Shown in pieces: positions 32,946 to 41,822 of a stretch of 44,921 bases of DNA (position 1 is its first letter; every line of letters begins with the position of its first letter). The notes below the pieces were generated by a model that saw only the letters and a list, made by a program, of their open reading frames with translations, was not told the DNA's origin and did no database searches. The translations under genes were made by a program, and so were the position numbers. Source of the DNA: Gordonia soli NBRC 108243 (GTDB taxonomy: Bacteria > Actinomycetota > Actinomycetes > Mycobacteriales > Mycobacteriaceae); assembly GCF_000334455.1 (NCBI RefSeq), contig NZ_BANX01000044.1:1-44921 (forward strand). Reading direction: 5' to 3'.

Positions 32946-35900
32946 TCACTTGCGAGCCGTGGAATCGGCCTGGTGCTGTACCCCCGCAAGTCGTTTCGTC
33001 AGATCGGCCCCGATGGTGGAGATGTAGGGCTCGTCGACCATCGACAGATGGTCGCCGCCGACGTGCACGATCTCCAGGTCGCTCACCAGCGGACCCCAGC
33101 CGCCGTGCTCGTCGACCTTCGCCCACTGCGGATCGAGTTCGATGGCCCCGTCGTGCATGCGGTCCGCGCGGTAGAGCACCACCTTGCCGTCGAACTCCGT
33201 CGGCGCGATGTTGGTCAGCGCGCGGTTGTCCAGGAAGGACGTCCGCTGGTGCTCGATGATGCCGCCCGGGATCTTGGTGGTGCTCATGGACATCATCTCC
33301 ATGATGATCTGGAACTGACCCTCGTCGTCGGCCTTCACCAGTCGGTCCATCGGGATGGGCACATCATCATCGAGGTCGTAGTTGCGGATCGCGAAGTTCT
33401 TCCAGCGTTCCAGTCGGGCCCGCTTGGTGTCCTCGTTCTCGATCGTGCGCTCAGCGGGCATAACGGCGTCGATGAGTCCGACGAACGCCACGTCCTCGCC
33501 CTCTTCCCGGAGGACCTGGGCGCATCCATAGGCGAGACCGCCGCCGAGTGACCAGCCGACCAGCACGTACGGGCCGTGCGGCTGGACCTCGCGTAGTCGC
33601 GGGAGGTACTGCCGCACACGCTCTTCGATGGTGCCCTCGACGCGGTCGAAGCCGATCACCGGTTGCGAGTCCGGCAGACGCTTCAGCAACGTCTCGTAGG
33701 CCGAGGTGTTGCCGCCGGCCGGGTGGAACAGCAGGACCGGCGTCGGGTCGCCCGCAGTCGGGTCGTAGCTCCGCTTGCCGTTCGGCACCAGCCGCAGGAA
33801 CCGCAGGAAGCCGTCGGTGTCGGCACTCGCGTCGAGGTACTCGCGAACATAGTTCGACATGTCCTCGATGGTCTCCGAGTCGAGGATGTCCTCGACGTCG
33901 ATGTCGCCGCCGGTGCGCTCGTTGAGGCGATCGGTGAGCTTCTGCGCGGTCTCCTCGTCGAGGACGGCCAGCTTGTTGAAGATGCCGCCCGCGGACTTGC
34001 CCGCGACCACCGCGTAGGCGCCGAAGGTCAGACGCTCCGCGGCATCTCGCGGCGGTACGTCCGACCCCGCGGCCTCGGCGACCTTTGCCTGGTCACCGAG
34101 ATCGGTGGCAGGTGCAGTTGCTGCCGGGCCAGCATCCGTGGGCGTCACCGCAGGCGCAGCGGTCGCGGCGGGAGCAACGGTCTCGGCGGGAGCAGCGGTC
34201 TCGGCGTCCGCAGGTGGCGCTCCACCGCCCTCGATCATCTCTGCCAGCGCCGCGGTGTCGATGTCGCCCTGTCCCGCCGATCCCTCGGCCAGTGCGGCGA
34301 CCTCGTCGCGGTGCTCCACCGCGTAACTGACGAACTTGACGACGTCGGAGAGATCGGCGTCGCGCATCGCCTGCAGCTGCAGCTGGGGGATGTCGAACTC
34401 GTACTCGACGCGGTTCTTGATCCGCACCGCCATCAGCGAGTCGAGCCCGAGCTCGATCAGCGGGATCTCGCGCGGGAGGTCGGCAGGGTCGTAGCCCATC
34501 GACTCACCGACGATGGTGGCCAGCCGATCCTCCACCGACTCACCGGAATCGGGCGACCAGCGGCGACCGATGTCCTCGACCACCTCGTCGTCGACCGGCA
34601 GCGGCGAGCCGTCGGCGACACCGCCTGCCGGCGCGGCCTGCACGGCGTCCTGGGTCTCGCCGGTGGGAAGAGCCGGGGTGGCCCCGCCGGCGAGGGCGCC
34701 GGTGACCGCGGCCTCGAACAGCAGCCGGAAATGGTCACCGTCCTTGGCGTGCACCGCTACCGCGGCACCGCCCGGATGGCGGGTCAACGTGGTGGTCAGC
34801 GTGCCGGTCTTCGGCAGATCCGCATACGACTGTGCCGCACCGACGGTCGCGTCGGAAAGCACCTGCGCCGCGGCGGACTGGACCAGCGCGCGCGGATCGG
34901 TGACAACCGAGGCGTCGACCTCCCACGCATGCCGACCGTCGGGCAGCGAGACGTGCGAGCCGGGGGCCCGCCCTGCCGAACCGCCACCGGACACCGACGC
35001 GGTGAGCCAGAACTCCTTGCGCTCGAAGCGGGTTCGCGGGATGTCGGCGAACGACCCCTTGCCGAACAGCGACGCGACGTCGACCGGGTGCCCGTGCACG
35101 TAGAGCTTCATCAACGCGGTGACGAGGCCGATGCTCTCGTCCTCCTTGCGCTTGAGCGTCTCGATCAGTTCCGCATCGTGCAGACCCAGCGAGAAGGTCA
35201 CCGCTGCAACGGATATGAGCACGGCCGGGTTCGGCGACAGCTCGATGAAGGTGCGATGGCCGTTCTCCACCGACTTCGCGATGGCCTGGGAGAACCAGAC
35301 GCTGTGGCGAAGACCCTTGGTGAAGTAGTCGATGGTGTGCACCGGGTCGGAGCCGGCCCGATAGAAGGTCTCCCGGTCGACCGAGCTGTAAAAACCGACG
35401 GTGGGACGCTGCGGCTCGATACCGGTGAGCTCGTAGGAGAGCTCACCGAGCAGCGGATCCATCTGCGAGGTGTGGCTCGCGCCCTTGGTCTGCAGCTTGC
35501 GACCGAGCTTTCCCTCGGACTCGGCGCGCTCGACGATGGCGTCGACCTGCGCCTCGGGTCCGCCGATGACCGTGTGGGTCGGTGCGGCGTAGACGCAGAT
35601 CTCGAGGTCGGGGTAGTCGGTCAGGACGTCGGTGATGTCGTCGGCGCTGTACTCCACGAGTGCCATCAGCCGGATGTCATCGCCGGAGAGCGTCGACTCA
35701 CCCTCACCCATCAGGCGGGAACGCTGACAGATGACGCGGGTGGCGTCTTCCAGCGACAGGCCCCCGGAGATGTAGGCAGCAGAGGCCTCACCCATCGAAT
35801 GCGGAACCAGCACACCGGGTTCGGCGCCATGATGGCGGAGTGTGTCGGCCAGTGCGACCTGGATCGTGTAGATGCCGACCTGGGCGGTCTCGATCCCGTA

Positions 35901-38228
35901 GGTCTCTTCGTCGTCGAGGAACTTCTCGACGATCGAGTATCCGAGCTCGTTCTGCACGAACTCGTCGACACGGTCGGCGTACTTCGCGAAGATCGGGTTC
36001 TCGGTGTAGATCTGCTTGGCCATCTTGCGGTGCTGGGACCCGAAACCGGACAGCAGCCACACCGCAGATGCGGCATCGGGAGAGTCGACCGACAGGACGA
36101 GGGGATTCACCTTGCCGTCGGCCACCGCGCGCACACCGGTGAGCGCGTCTTCATGGGTGCGGGCCAGCACCACCGATCGCGAGCGGCCGTGGTTGCGGTG
36201 CGCGAGCGCACGGCCGATGTCGGCCAGCGGCGTCGCGCGCGCCTCGTCGGTCTCGAGCCAGGCGGCGAGGTCCTCGGCGGCCTTGCGGCGACGTGACGGG
36301 ATGAACCCGGACAGCACCAGCGGGACCACGCCACCCTCGACCGCGGCGGGCGCGAAGCCGTCGGTGGGATCGACCTCGACCTGAGCGGCCGCCGCGGGCG
36401 CGGCTGTGGCCTGCGCCGCGAGCACCGCGCGCTCGGCCTCGGTCAGGTAGTCATCGTCGTCGTCTGCATCTGCATCGACCGCCGCGACCTGTGCTGCGGC
36501 AGGCTGCACGGCGTCGGCGGGGATGGTCTCGACCAGATCGGTGGGGAGCACCTCGCGCACCACGATGTGGGCGTTGGTACCGCCGAAGCCGAAGCCCGAG
36601 ACACCGGCGATGGCGTGACCGCTGTAGCGCGGCCAGTCGGTTGCCTCGGTGGTGACCTTGAGATTGGTCGCCTCGAACTGGATGTACGGGTTGGGCCCGG
36701 TGTAGTTCAGCGACGGCGGGAGGGTGTTGTTCTGCAGCGAGAGCACGACCTTGGCCAGCGCGCCGGCGCCGGCAGCCGACTCCATGTGACCGAAGTTGGT
36801 CTTGGCCGAGCCCAGCAGCATCGGCGCGTCAGGGGTACGACCACGTCCGACCACACGCCCCAGCGCGTCGGCCTCGATCGGGTCACCCAGCACGGTTCCG
36901 GTGCCGTGCGCCTCGACATAGTCGACCGTGCGCGGATCGATGGCCGCGTCGGTGTACGCCGAACGCAACACCTTGACCTGGGCCTCGGGATTCGGCGCGG
37001 GCAGCCCGTTGGAGCGACCGTCGGAGTTGACGGCCGACCCGGCGATCACGGCCAAGACCTCGTCACCGTCGCGGCGGGCGTCGGACAGACGCTTGAGGAT
37101 GAACAGACCGCCGCCCTCGGCGCGGATCATGCCGTCGGCGTCGGCCGAGAATGCCTTGATCCGGCCGTTCTTTGCCTGCGCGCCGATCGAGTCGAACCCG
37201 AGTGTGGCCGCCGGCGTGATGAGCATGTTGACGCCACCGGCCACGGCGACGTCACTCTCCCCGGTACGCAGGCTGCGTACGGCCTGGTGGACGGCGACCA
37301 GCGACGACGAGCACGCCGTATCGATCGCAACCGACGGGCCGTGGAAGTCGAAGTAGTAGGAGACGCGGTTGGCGACGATCGACGTCGAGGTGCCGGTCAG
37401 CGCGTAGGCGGCGGTGTCGGTCGCGCCGTCGCCGAGTCCGAGCGTGGCCAGCAGCTGGTAATCGTTGGTGGAGGTGCCGACGAAGACGCCGACCGCCTCG
37501 CCCTTGAGGTCGCTCGGCGGGATGTGGGCGTTCTCCAACGCCTCCCAGGTGAGCTCCAGCACCAGACGCTGCTGGGGGTCGACCATCTCGACCTCGCGCG
37601 GGCTCATCTGGAAGAAGTCGGCGTCGAAACCCTTGACGTCGTCGAGGTAGCCGCCGTGCACGTTGGCCGATTCGATGACCTCGCGCAGCCGCGGGTCACC
37701 GGTGAACTCGGTCCAGCGGTCGGCGGGCAGGTCGGAGATGCCGTCCCGGCCCGAGATCAACGCCTCCCAGGTGGACTCCGGGGTGGCACCCGCCTTCGGG
37801 AAGCGCGTCGACAGACCGACGATCGCGATGTCGTCGGCGCTGTCGCGCTCGCGGATCCAGAACTGGTCGGCCTCGAGGTCGAGCCCTGCGTTCGGATCGC
37901 CCTCGATGATTCGCTTGGCCAGCGACGCGATCGTCGGGTGCTGGAAGACGACCGTCGCGGTGAGGATCACCCCGGTCTTGTCCTCGACGTCGGCACCCAG
38001 GGCGACGGCGTCACGGGAGCTGAGCCCGAACTCCTCCATCGGCCGGTCCTCGGAGATCTGGGACTCCGGGATGCCGGTGGCCTCCGCGACCCACGAGCGC
38101 AGCCAATCACGCAGTTCGCCGACGGTCAGATCCCCCGCGGTCTCCCCATCGGTGGGGACGGCCGTGCCGGTCGTCTCGTCGCCGACCGGGGTGGTGTCGC
38201 CGGGCTGATCCTCATGCAGTTCAGACAT
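32946..38228 (-). CDS. pks13: mycolic acid condensing polyketide synthase Pks13
   Basis: Pks13 condenses the meromycoloyl chain from FadD32 with a carboxyacyl-CoA from the AccD4 enzyme, giving the alpha-alkyl beta-keto precursor of mycolic acids, and its thioesterase can pass the product to trehalose. Domains of this 1760-residue protein: N-terminal ACP with Ser71 (FGLSSRD); ketosynthase about 130-560 with Cys306 (DTACSSSL), His441 and His481; an Ala/Asp-rich linker; acyltransferase about 635-1020 with Ser811 (HSMGEAS) and His919; C-terminal ACP with Ser1264 (LGLDSL); and an Ala/Pro linker. The thioesterase comes last, with Ser1560 (GWSLGGG) and His1727 (GGDHLSM). The ATG at 38228 is chosen because a TAGTCT box lies seven bases upstream; the adjacent ATG at 38231 is the alternative. 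Confidence 0.96.
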   Translation of the reverse strand: MSELHEDQPGDTTPVGDETTGTAVPTDGETAGDLTVGELRDWLRSWVAEATGIPESQISEDRPMEEFGLSSRDAVALGADVEDKTGVILTATVVFQHPTIASLAKRIIEGDPNAGLDLEADQFWIRERDSADDIAIVGLSTRFPKAGATPESTWEALISGRDGISDLPADRWTEFTGDPRLREVIESANVHGGYLDDVKGFDADFFQMSPREVEMVDPQQRLVLELTWEALENAHIPPSDLKGEAVGVFVGTSTNDYQLLATLGLGDGATDTAAYALTGTSTSIVANRVSYYFDFHGPSVAIDTACSSSLVAVHQAVRSLRTGESDVAVAGGVNMLITPAATLGFDSIGAQAKNGRIKAFSADADGMIRAEGGGLFILKRLSDARRDGDEVLAVIAGSAVNSDGRSNGLPAPNPEAQVKVLRSAYTDAAIDPRTVDYVEAHGTGTVLGDPIEADALGRVVGRGRTPDAPMLLGSAKTNFGHMESAAGAGALAKVVLSLQNNTLPPSLNYTGPNPYIQFEATNLKVTTEATDWPRYSGHAIAGVSGFGFGGTNAHIVVREVLPTDLVETIPADAVQPAAAQVAAVDADADDDDDYLTEAERAVLAAQATAAPAAAAQVEVDPTDGFAPAAVEGGVVPLVLSGFIPSRRRKAAEDLAAWLETDEARATPLADIGRALAHRNHGRSRSVVLARTHEDALTGVRAVADGKVNPLVLSVDSPDAASAVWLLSGFGSQHRKMAKQIYTENPIFAKYADRVDEFVQNELGYSIVEKFLDDEETYGIETAQVGIYTIQVALADTLRHHGAEPGVLVPHSMGEASAAYISGGLSLEDATRVICQRSRLMGEGESTLSGDDIRLMALVEYSADDITDVLTDYPDLEICVYAAPTHTVIGGPEAQVDAIVERAESEGKLGRKLQTKGASHTSQMDPLLGELSYELTGIEPQRPTVGFYSSVDRETFYRAGSDPVHTIDYFTKGLRHSVWFSQAIAKSVENGHRTFIELSPNPAVLISVAAVTFSLGLHDAELIETLKRKEDESIGLVTALMKLYVHGHPVDVASLFGKGSFADIPRTRFERKEFWLTASVSGGGSAGRAPGSHVSLPDGRHAWEVDASVVTDPRALVQSAAAQVLSDATVGAAQSYADLPKTGTLTTTLTRHPGGAAVAVHAKDGDHFRLLFEAAVTGALAGGATPALPTGETQDAVQAAPAGGVADGSPLPVDDEVVEDIGRRWSPDSGESVEDRLATIVGESMGYDPADLPREIPLIELGLDSLMAVRIKNRVEYEFDIPQLQLQAMRDADLSDVVKFVSYAVEHRDEVAALAEGSAGQGDIDTAALAEMIEGGGAPPADAETAAPAETVAPAATAAPAVTPTDAGPAATAPATDLGDQAKVAEAAGSDVPPRDAAERLTFGAYAVVAGKSAGGIFNKLAVLDEETAQKLTDRLNERTGGDIDVEDILDSETIEDMSNYVREYLDASADTDGFLRFLRLVPNGKRSYDPTAGDPTPVLLFHPAGGNTSAYETLLKRLPDSQPVIGFDRVEGTIEERVRQYLPRLREVQPHGPYVLVGWSLGGGLAYGCAQVLREEGEDVAFVGLIDAVMPAERTIENEDTKRARLERWKNFAIRNYDLDDDVPIPMDRLVKADDEGQFQIIMEMMSMSTTKIPGGIIEHQRTSFLDNRALTNIAPTEFDGKVVLYRADRMHDGAIELDPQWAKVDEHGGWGPLVSDLEIVHVGGDHLSMVDEPYISTIGADLTKRLAGVQHQADSTARK

Positions 38229-38235
38229 CATTTCC

Positions 38236-38241
38236 AGACTA
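38236..38241 (-). promoter_or_regulatory. -10-like box before pks13
   Basis: TAGTCT on the minus strand, seven bases, then the pks13 ATG at 38228. The GGAA in the interval is a weak ribosome site. If the box is real, pks13-accD4 can be transcribed independently of fadD32. Confidence 0.4.
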
Positions 38242-38289
38242 CTGATCGGGCACACCGCACGGGGGTGGCCAGGTGGATTCGTGGCTCGG

Positions 38290-38313
38290 CGACCCGTGCA
38301 CCCGCACGGGTCG
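38290..38313 (-). terminator. hairpin between fadD32 and pks13
   Basis: CGACCCGTGC and GCACGGGTCG form a perfect 10-bp stem with a 4-base loop, in the 166-base gap after fadD32. It may terminate or attenuate fadD32 transcription, or stabilise the upstream mRNA. Confidence 0.6.
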
Positions 38314-38394
38314 CACTCCATGTCCGGTCACCCGCCGCTTCCCACGAGCTGTGTGGGACGCGGTCGGCGACCATCGGCAGACCCTGAAGACGGA

Positions 38395-40299
38395 TCAGCT
38401 CTCCGCGTCCGGGAACGCAGTCTGCTTGTACCCACCGCGCAGGGTGCCGTCGATGTAGGCGGCCTTGGTGGCCCGACGTGCGATCTTGCCGCTGGACGTG
38501 CGCGGGATGGACCCGGCGGGCACCAGCAGCACGTCGCGGGTCATCACGCCGTGTCGCTGCGCGATGGCGGCGCGCACGGTGTCGGCAGCTTCCTGCGGGT
38601 CGCTCTTGCGGCCCGGACCACGCTCGGCGACGATGACCAACTGCTCGGAGGCATCGTCGACGTCATAGGTGAGTCCACCGGTGGCGAACTCGAAGACGTC
38701 CTGCGGCAGTTGGTTGCTCGGCACCGCGAAGGCGGCGACGAAGCCCGGGCGCAGCGCGTCGCTGGCCTCCTGCGCACTGAACTCGAGGTCCTGCGGGTAG
38801 TGGTTGCGACCGTCGACGATGACGAGGTCCTTGACCCGGCCGGTGATGTAGAGCTCGCCCTCGAGCCAGACCCCGTAGTCGCCCGTCCGCATCCAGTGTG
38901 CCCCCTCGGGAGCACCGTCGGAGTGGCTGTTCTTGGCCAACGGGTGGTCGAGGGTGTTCTGGAACGTCTCCTCGGACTCGGCAGGCTTGTTCCAGTAACC
39001 GGCGCCGATGTTCAGTCCGTGCAGCCAGATCTCGCCTACGTGGCCGTCGGCCTGCTCGGTCGAGGTCTCGGGGTCGACGATCGTCGCCCACTGGCTGAGC
39101 GCGACCTGGCCACAGGAGACCTGCGCGACGGCGTTCTCCGCGTCGGCGTCGACCAGCGTGAAGCGACCCGCGTTGAGCTCGCCGCGGTCCACGTGGATGA
39201 TCTTGGCCTCGTTGTCGCGCTTGGTCGCCGACACGAAGAGCGTGGCCTCGGCCATGCCGTAGCACGGCTTGATGGCCGTCTTCGGCAGACCGTAGGGGCC
39301 GAAGGCCTCGTTGAACTTGCGCATCGAACTCACCGTCACCGGCTCCGAGCCGTTGATCAGACCGATCACATTGGACAGGTCGAGTTCTTCACCCTCACGC
39401 GGCAGACCGCGGGCGGCGGCGTGCTCGAAGGCGAAGTTCGGCGCGGCGGCGTAGGTGTCCGCACCGTCGGCGGCAGCAGCGAGCTCCTTGATCCAGCGCC
39501 CCGGACGGCGCACGAAGGCCGCCGGGCTCATGATCGTGATGTACCGGCCGCCCAGCGCGGGCAGGATGACCGTCAGCAGTCCCATGTCGTGGAACATCGG
39601 CAACCAGGTGACACCGCGGGCGGTGGGGCTGATCTCGATGGTGTCCTTGATCTGCAGGACGTTCGCGGCGACCGCCTGGTAGGTGATCTCCACGCCGGCA
39701 GGCACGCGGGTGGATCCCGAGGTGTACTGCAGGTAGGCGATGGTGTCCTTGTTGTGATCCTTGCCGGCCACCGGGGCGACCCAGCTCGAACCGACCGAAT
39801 CCGGCACGGCGTCGACCGCGATGACGCGGGGACGTTCCTTGGCGGGCAGCGGCTTGAAGAAGTCGCGGACCGCCTCGGCGGACTTGGTCGACGTCAGGAT
39901 CGCCTTCGGCTTGCAGTCACCGAGGACGGCGTGCAGACGGTCGGTGTGACCCGGCTCGTCCGGCGAGAACAGCGGCACCGCCACGTTGGTGGCGTAGAGC
40001 GCGGCGAAGAACCCGATGACGTACTCCAGCGACTGCGGCGCGAGGATCGCGACGCGGTCACCCGGCTCGGTGACCTGCTGCAGCCGGGCGGCGACGGCAC
40101 GGAGCCGCTTGCCGAACTGGGCCCAGGTCAGGTCCTGCGGCTCACCGTCACGCTCGCGGCTGTAGTCGATGAATCGATAGGCAAGGGTGTCGGCCTGCTC
40201 GCGTACGTTCTGCTCGACGTAGTCGACCAGGGTGTAGTCCTCCGTGAAATGGAGATTCCCGGTGTCGTCGAGGAACTGTTCGAGTTCAGTGCTCAGCAT
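38395..40299 (-). CDS. fadD32: long-chain fatty acyl-AMP ligase FadD32
   Basis: FadD32 activates the meromycolic acid as acyl-AMP and loads it on the N-terminal ACP of Pks13. The 634-residue protein is an adenylate-forming (ANL) enzyme of the FAAL type. It has the P-loop-like LQYTSGSTRVPAG, the motif PCYGMAEATLFVS, LHGLNIGAGYW, RTGDYGVWLEGELYITGRVKD with the hinge region, and the C-terminal catalytic Lys in RTSSGKIARRA. The ATG follows a strong AGGAGAA site, in contrast to the leaderless-type starts nearby. It is immediately upstream of pks13, as in M. tuberculosis (Rv3801c-Rv3800c). A 249-base 5' gap separates it from the LLM oxidoreductase. Confidence 0.96.
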   Translation of the reverse strand: MLSTELEQFLDDTGNLHFTEDYTLVDYVEQNVREQADTLAYRFIDYSRERDGEPQDLTWAQFGKRLRAVAARLQQVTEPGDRVAILAPQSLEYVIGFFAALYATNVAVPLFSPDEPGHTDRLHAVLGDCKPKAILTSTKSAEAVRDFFKPLPAKERPRVIAVDAVPDSVGSSWVAPVAGKDHNKDTIAYLQYTSGSTRVPAGVEITYQAVAANVLQIKDTIEISPTARGVTWLPMFHDMGLLTVILPALGGRYITIMSPAAFVRRPGRWIKELAAAADGADTYAAAPNFAFEHAAARGLPREGEELDLSNVIGLINGSEPVTVSSMRKFNEAFGPYGLPKTAIKPCYGMAEATLFVSATKRDNEAKIIHVDRGELNAGRFTLVDADAENAVAQVSCGQVALSQWATIVDPETSTEQADGHVGEIWLHGLNIGAGYWNKPAESEETFQNTLDHPLAKNSHSDGAPEGAHWMRTGDYGVWLEGELYITGRVKDLVIVDGRNHYPQDLEFSAQEASDALRPGFVAAFAVPSNQLPQDVFEFATGGLTYDVDDASEQLVIVAERGPGRKSDPQEAADTVRAAIAQRHGVMTRDVLLVPAGSIPRTSSGKIARRATKAAYIDGTLRGGYKQTAFPDAES

Positions 40300-40467
40300 T
40301 TATTCTCCTGTGTCCCCCACTTGGGCAGCGCCCCCTGGGCTCGCAGTTCGACGCCCCCGCTGTCTACTGCGCAGCACCACGCTGCCTGCATTCGGCCGGC
40401 CCCCGTGGTCACGGTAACCAGCTCATGTCGGAATCGAATCGGTCGGTGTCGTCACGTCTGTCTTCGT

Positions 40468-40513
40468 CGTGGTGCACATCGTCCCGGCGGATCACGCCGG
40501 ATGATTCACCACG
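40468..40513 (-). terminator. two-tier hairpin after LLM oxidoreductase gene
   Basis: CGTGGTG/CACCACG (40468-40474, 40507-40513) enclose CCGGC/GCCGG (40484-40488, 40496-40500). The structure lies 35 bases past the stop of the minus-strand oxidoreductase and upstream of fadD32, so it probably ends the former transcript. Confidence 0.5.
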
Positions 40514-40548
40514 ATGTCCTCCTCGTTGGCACGAGATCGACGGTCATC

Positions 40549-41556
40549 CTACTCTCCCTTGAGAATCTGGATGACGGGCGCAAACGCGTCCATCTGGGTC
40601 GGGAACACGCCCACGTAGGACATGGAGGTCCGGCGCCGGACCTCTCGGATCTGGTCGGCGATCTGTTCGAAACTGCCGATGGCCAGGTAGGGCGACGACA
40701 AGATGTCCTCGACGGTCAGCTGGGTGTCGTGCGCGATGTTGGGCGGGTAGCCCTGTTCGAGCGCCTTCAGTGCCATTTCGGCGGTCGCCTCACGGTCGTC
40801 GGTGATGACGATCGTCGCGATGGTCCAGTTCAGCTCGATGTCGTCGAACCGCTCACCGGCGGCCTCGCGGATGCGGTCGACACGCTCGATGGTCTTCTCG
40901 ATGGTCATGTCCGAGAGACGCAACTTGCCCTCGGCGGTGGTCGTCGTCGCGACCGAGATGATGTCGGCGTACTTCGCGGCCAGGGCGAGCATCTTGGGTC
41001 CACCACCACCGACGGCGATCGGCGGGCGAGGTCCCTGCCGCGGCCGAGGCGAGCCGACCAGGCCGTTGATCTGGTAGAACTCGCCGTCGAAGGTGACCTC
41101 GTCGCCACGGAGCAGTCCGTCGAGGATGGTCAGGGCCTCGTCGAGCCGGCGGATTCGCTTGCCCGGCGACTCGAACTCCAGCCCGGCCTTGTCGAACTCC
41201 TCTTTCATCCACCCTGCGCCGATGCCCAGCTCCAGACGTCCCTTGGACAGGACGTCGATGGTGGTGGCCTCCTTGGCCAGCAGGGCCGGATGCCGCCATC
41301 CGTTGGCGAGCACCGAGGTGCCGAGGCGGATGCGGTCGGTGGCCTGGCTCAACGCACCGAGCGCGGCGAGCGGACCGACCTGGTTGCCGAGGTGGTCGGG
41401 AACGGCGAAGGTGTCGTATCCGTACTCTTCGGCGGTCTGCGCCAGCTTGACGAACTTGCGCGCCCCGCCCTCGTCCTTGTTTCCCTCGCCGCCTGCCCCG
41501 AATCGGAACTTGCGGGGCTCCTTGGCCCCGGTGGTACCGGTCGGCTCTTGGCTCAT
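40549..41556 (-). CDS. LLM-class F420-dependent oxidoreductase
   Basis: A 335-residue luciferase-like (LLM) flavin/F420 oxidoreductase with a TIM-barrel pattern. The first strand and loop are RKFRFGAG, then GYDTFAVPDHLGNQVGPLAALGALSQAT, LGTSVLANGWRHPALLAKEATTIDVLSKGRLELGIGAGW, and PIAVGGGGPKMLALAAKYADIISV. These are typical of actinobacterial F420-dependent enzymes of the LLM family. The ATG at 41556 follows GAGGAGT. It sits between the Culp6-like esterase and fadD32, where I recall no such gene in M. tuberculosis. The substrate is unknown; a role in mycolate or lipid redox chemistry is only suggested by position. Confidence 0.9.
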   Translation of the reverse strand: MSQEPTGTTGAKEPRKFRFGAGGEGNKDEGGARKFVKLAQTAEEYGYDTFAVPDHLGNQVGPLAALGALSQATDRIRLGTSVLANGWRHPALLAKEATTIDVLSKGRLELGIGAGWMKEEFDKAGLEFESPGKRIRRLDEALTILDGLLRGDEVTFDGEFYQINGLVGSPRPRQGPRPPIAVGGGGPKMLALAAKYADIISVATTTTAEGKLRLSDMTIEKTIERVDRIREAAGERFDDIELNWTIATIVITDDREATAEMALKALEQGYPPNIAHDTQLTVEDILSSPYLAIGSFEQIADQIREVRRRTSMSYVGVFPTQMDAFAPVIQILKGE

Positions 41557-41678
41557 CGATGTACTCCTCGTCGGGCTGGTCGGCGCCGACCCGCACGCAC
41601 GGGCGGCTCGCGTGGGCACAGACCTACTCGGTCCCCCCGGTCAGGTCTTCTCGGGTCCGGACGATCGACGCTCGCCGT

Positions 41679-41705
41679 CCTCTGAACAGACTCCTCTGAA
41701 CAGAC
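41679..41705. repeat. tandem CCTCTGAACAGACT repeat
   Basis: Two adjacent copies of a 14-base unit (the second one base short) lie in the 266-base gap between the LLM gene and the Culp6-like gene. On the minus strand each copy reads GTCTGTTCAGAGGA or nearly so. A TAACGT box lies further upstream near 41733, so the repeats could lie in the 5' leader of the LLM message. Confidence 0.6.
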
Positions 41706-41822
41706 GAAGGGATCCCCGGACCGGGCAACACGTTAGTGCAGGTCGGTCGATGACCCAAACCCCTGCCCGACGTATCAGCGCATGTCAGGCCAGAACAGTC
41801 GCTCGGTCCACGTCGCCGATGC

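Noticed and set aside
38281..41685. Plus-strand open frame of about 1130 codons across fadD32 and the LLM gene.
   Set aside because: It is antisense to two clear genes and crosses their intergenic region, with no recognisable domain.
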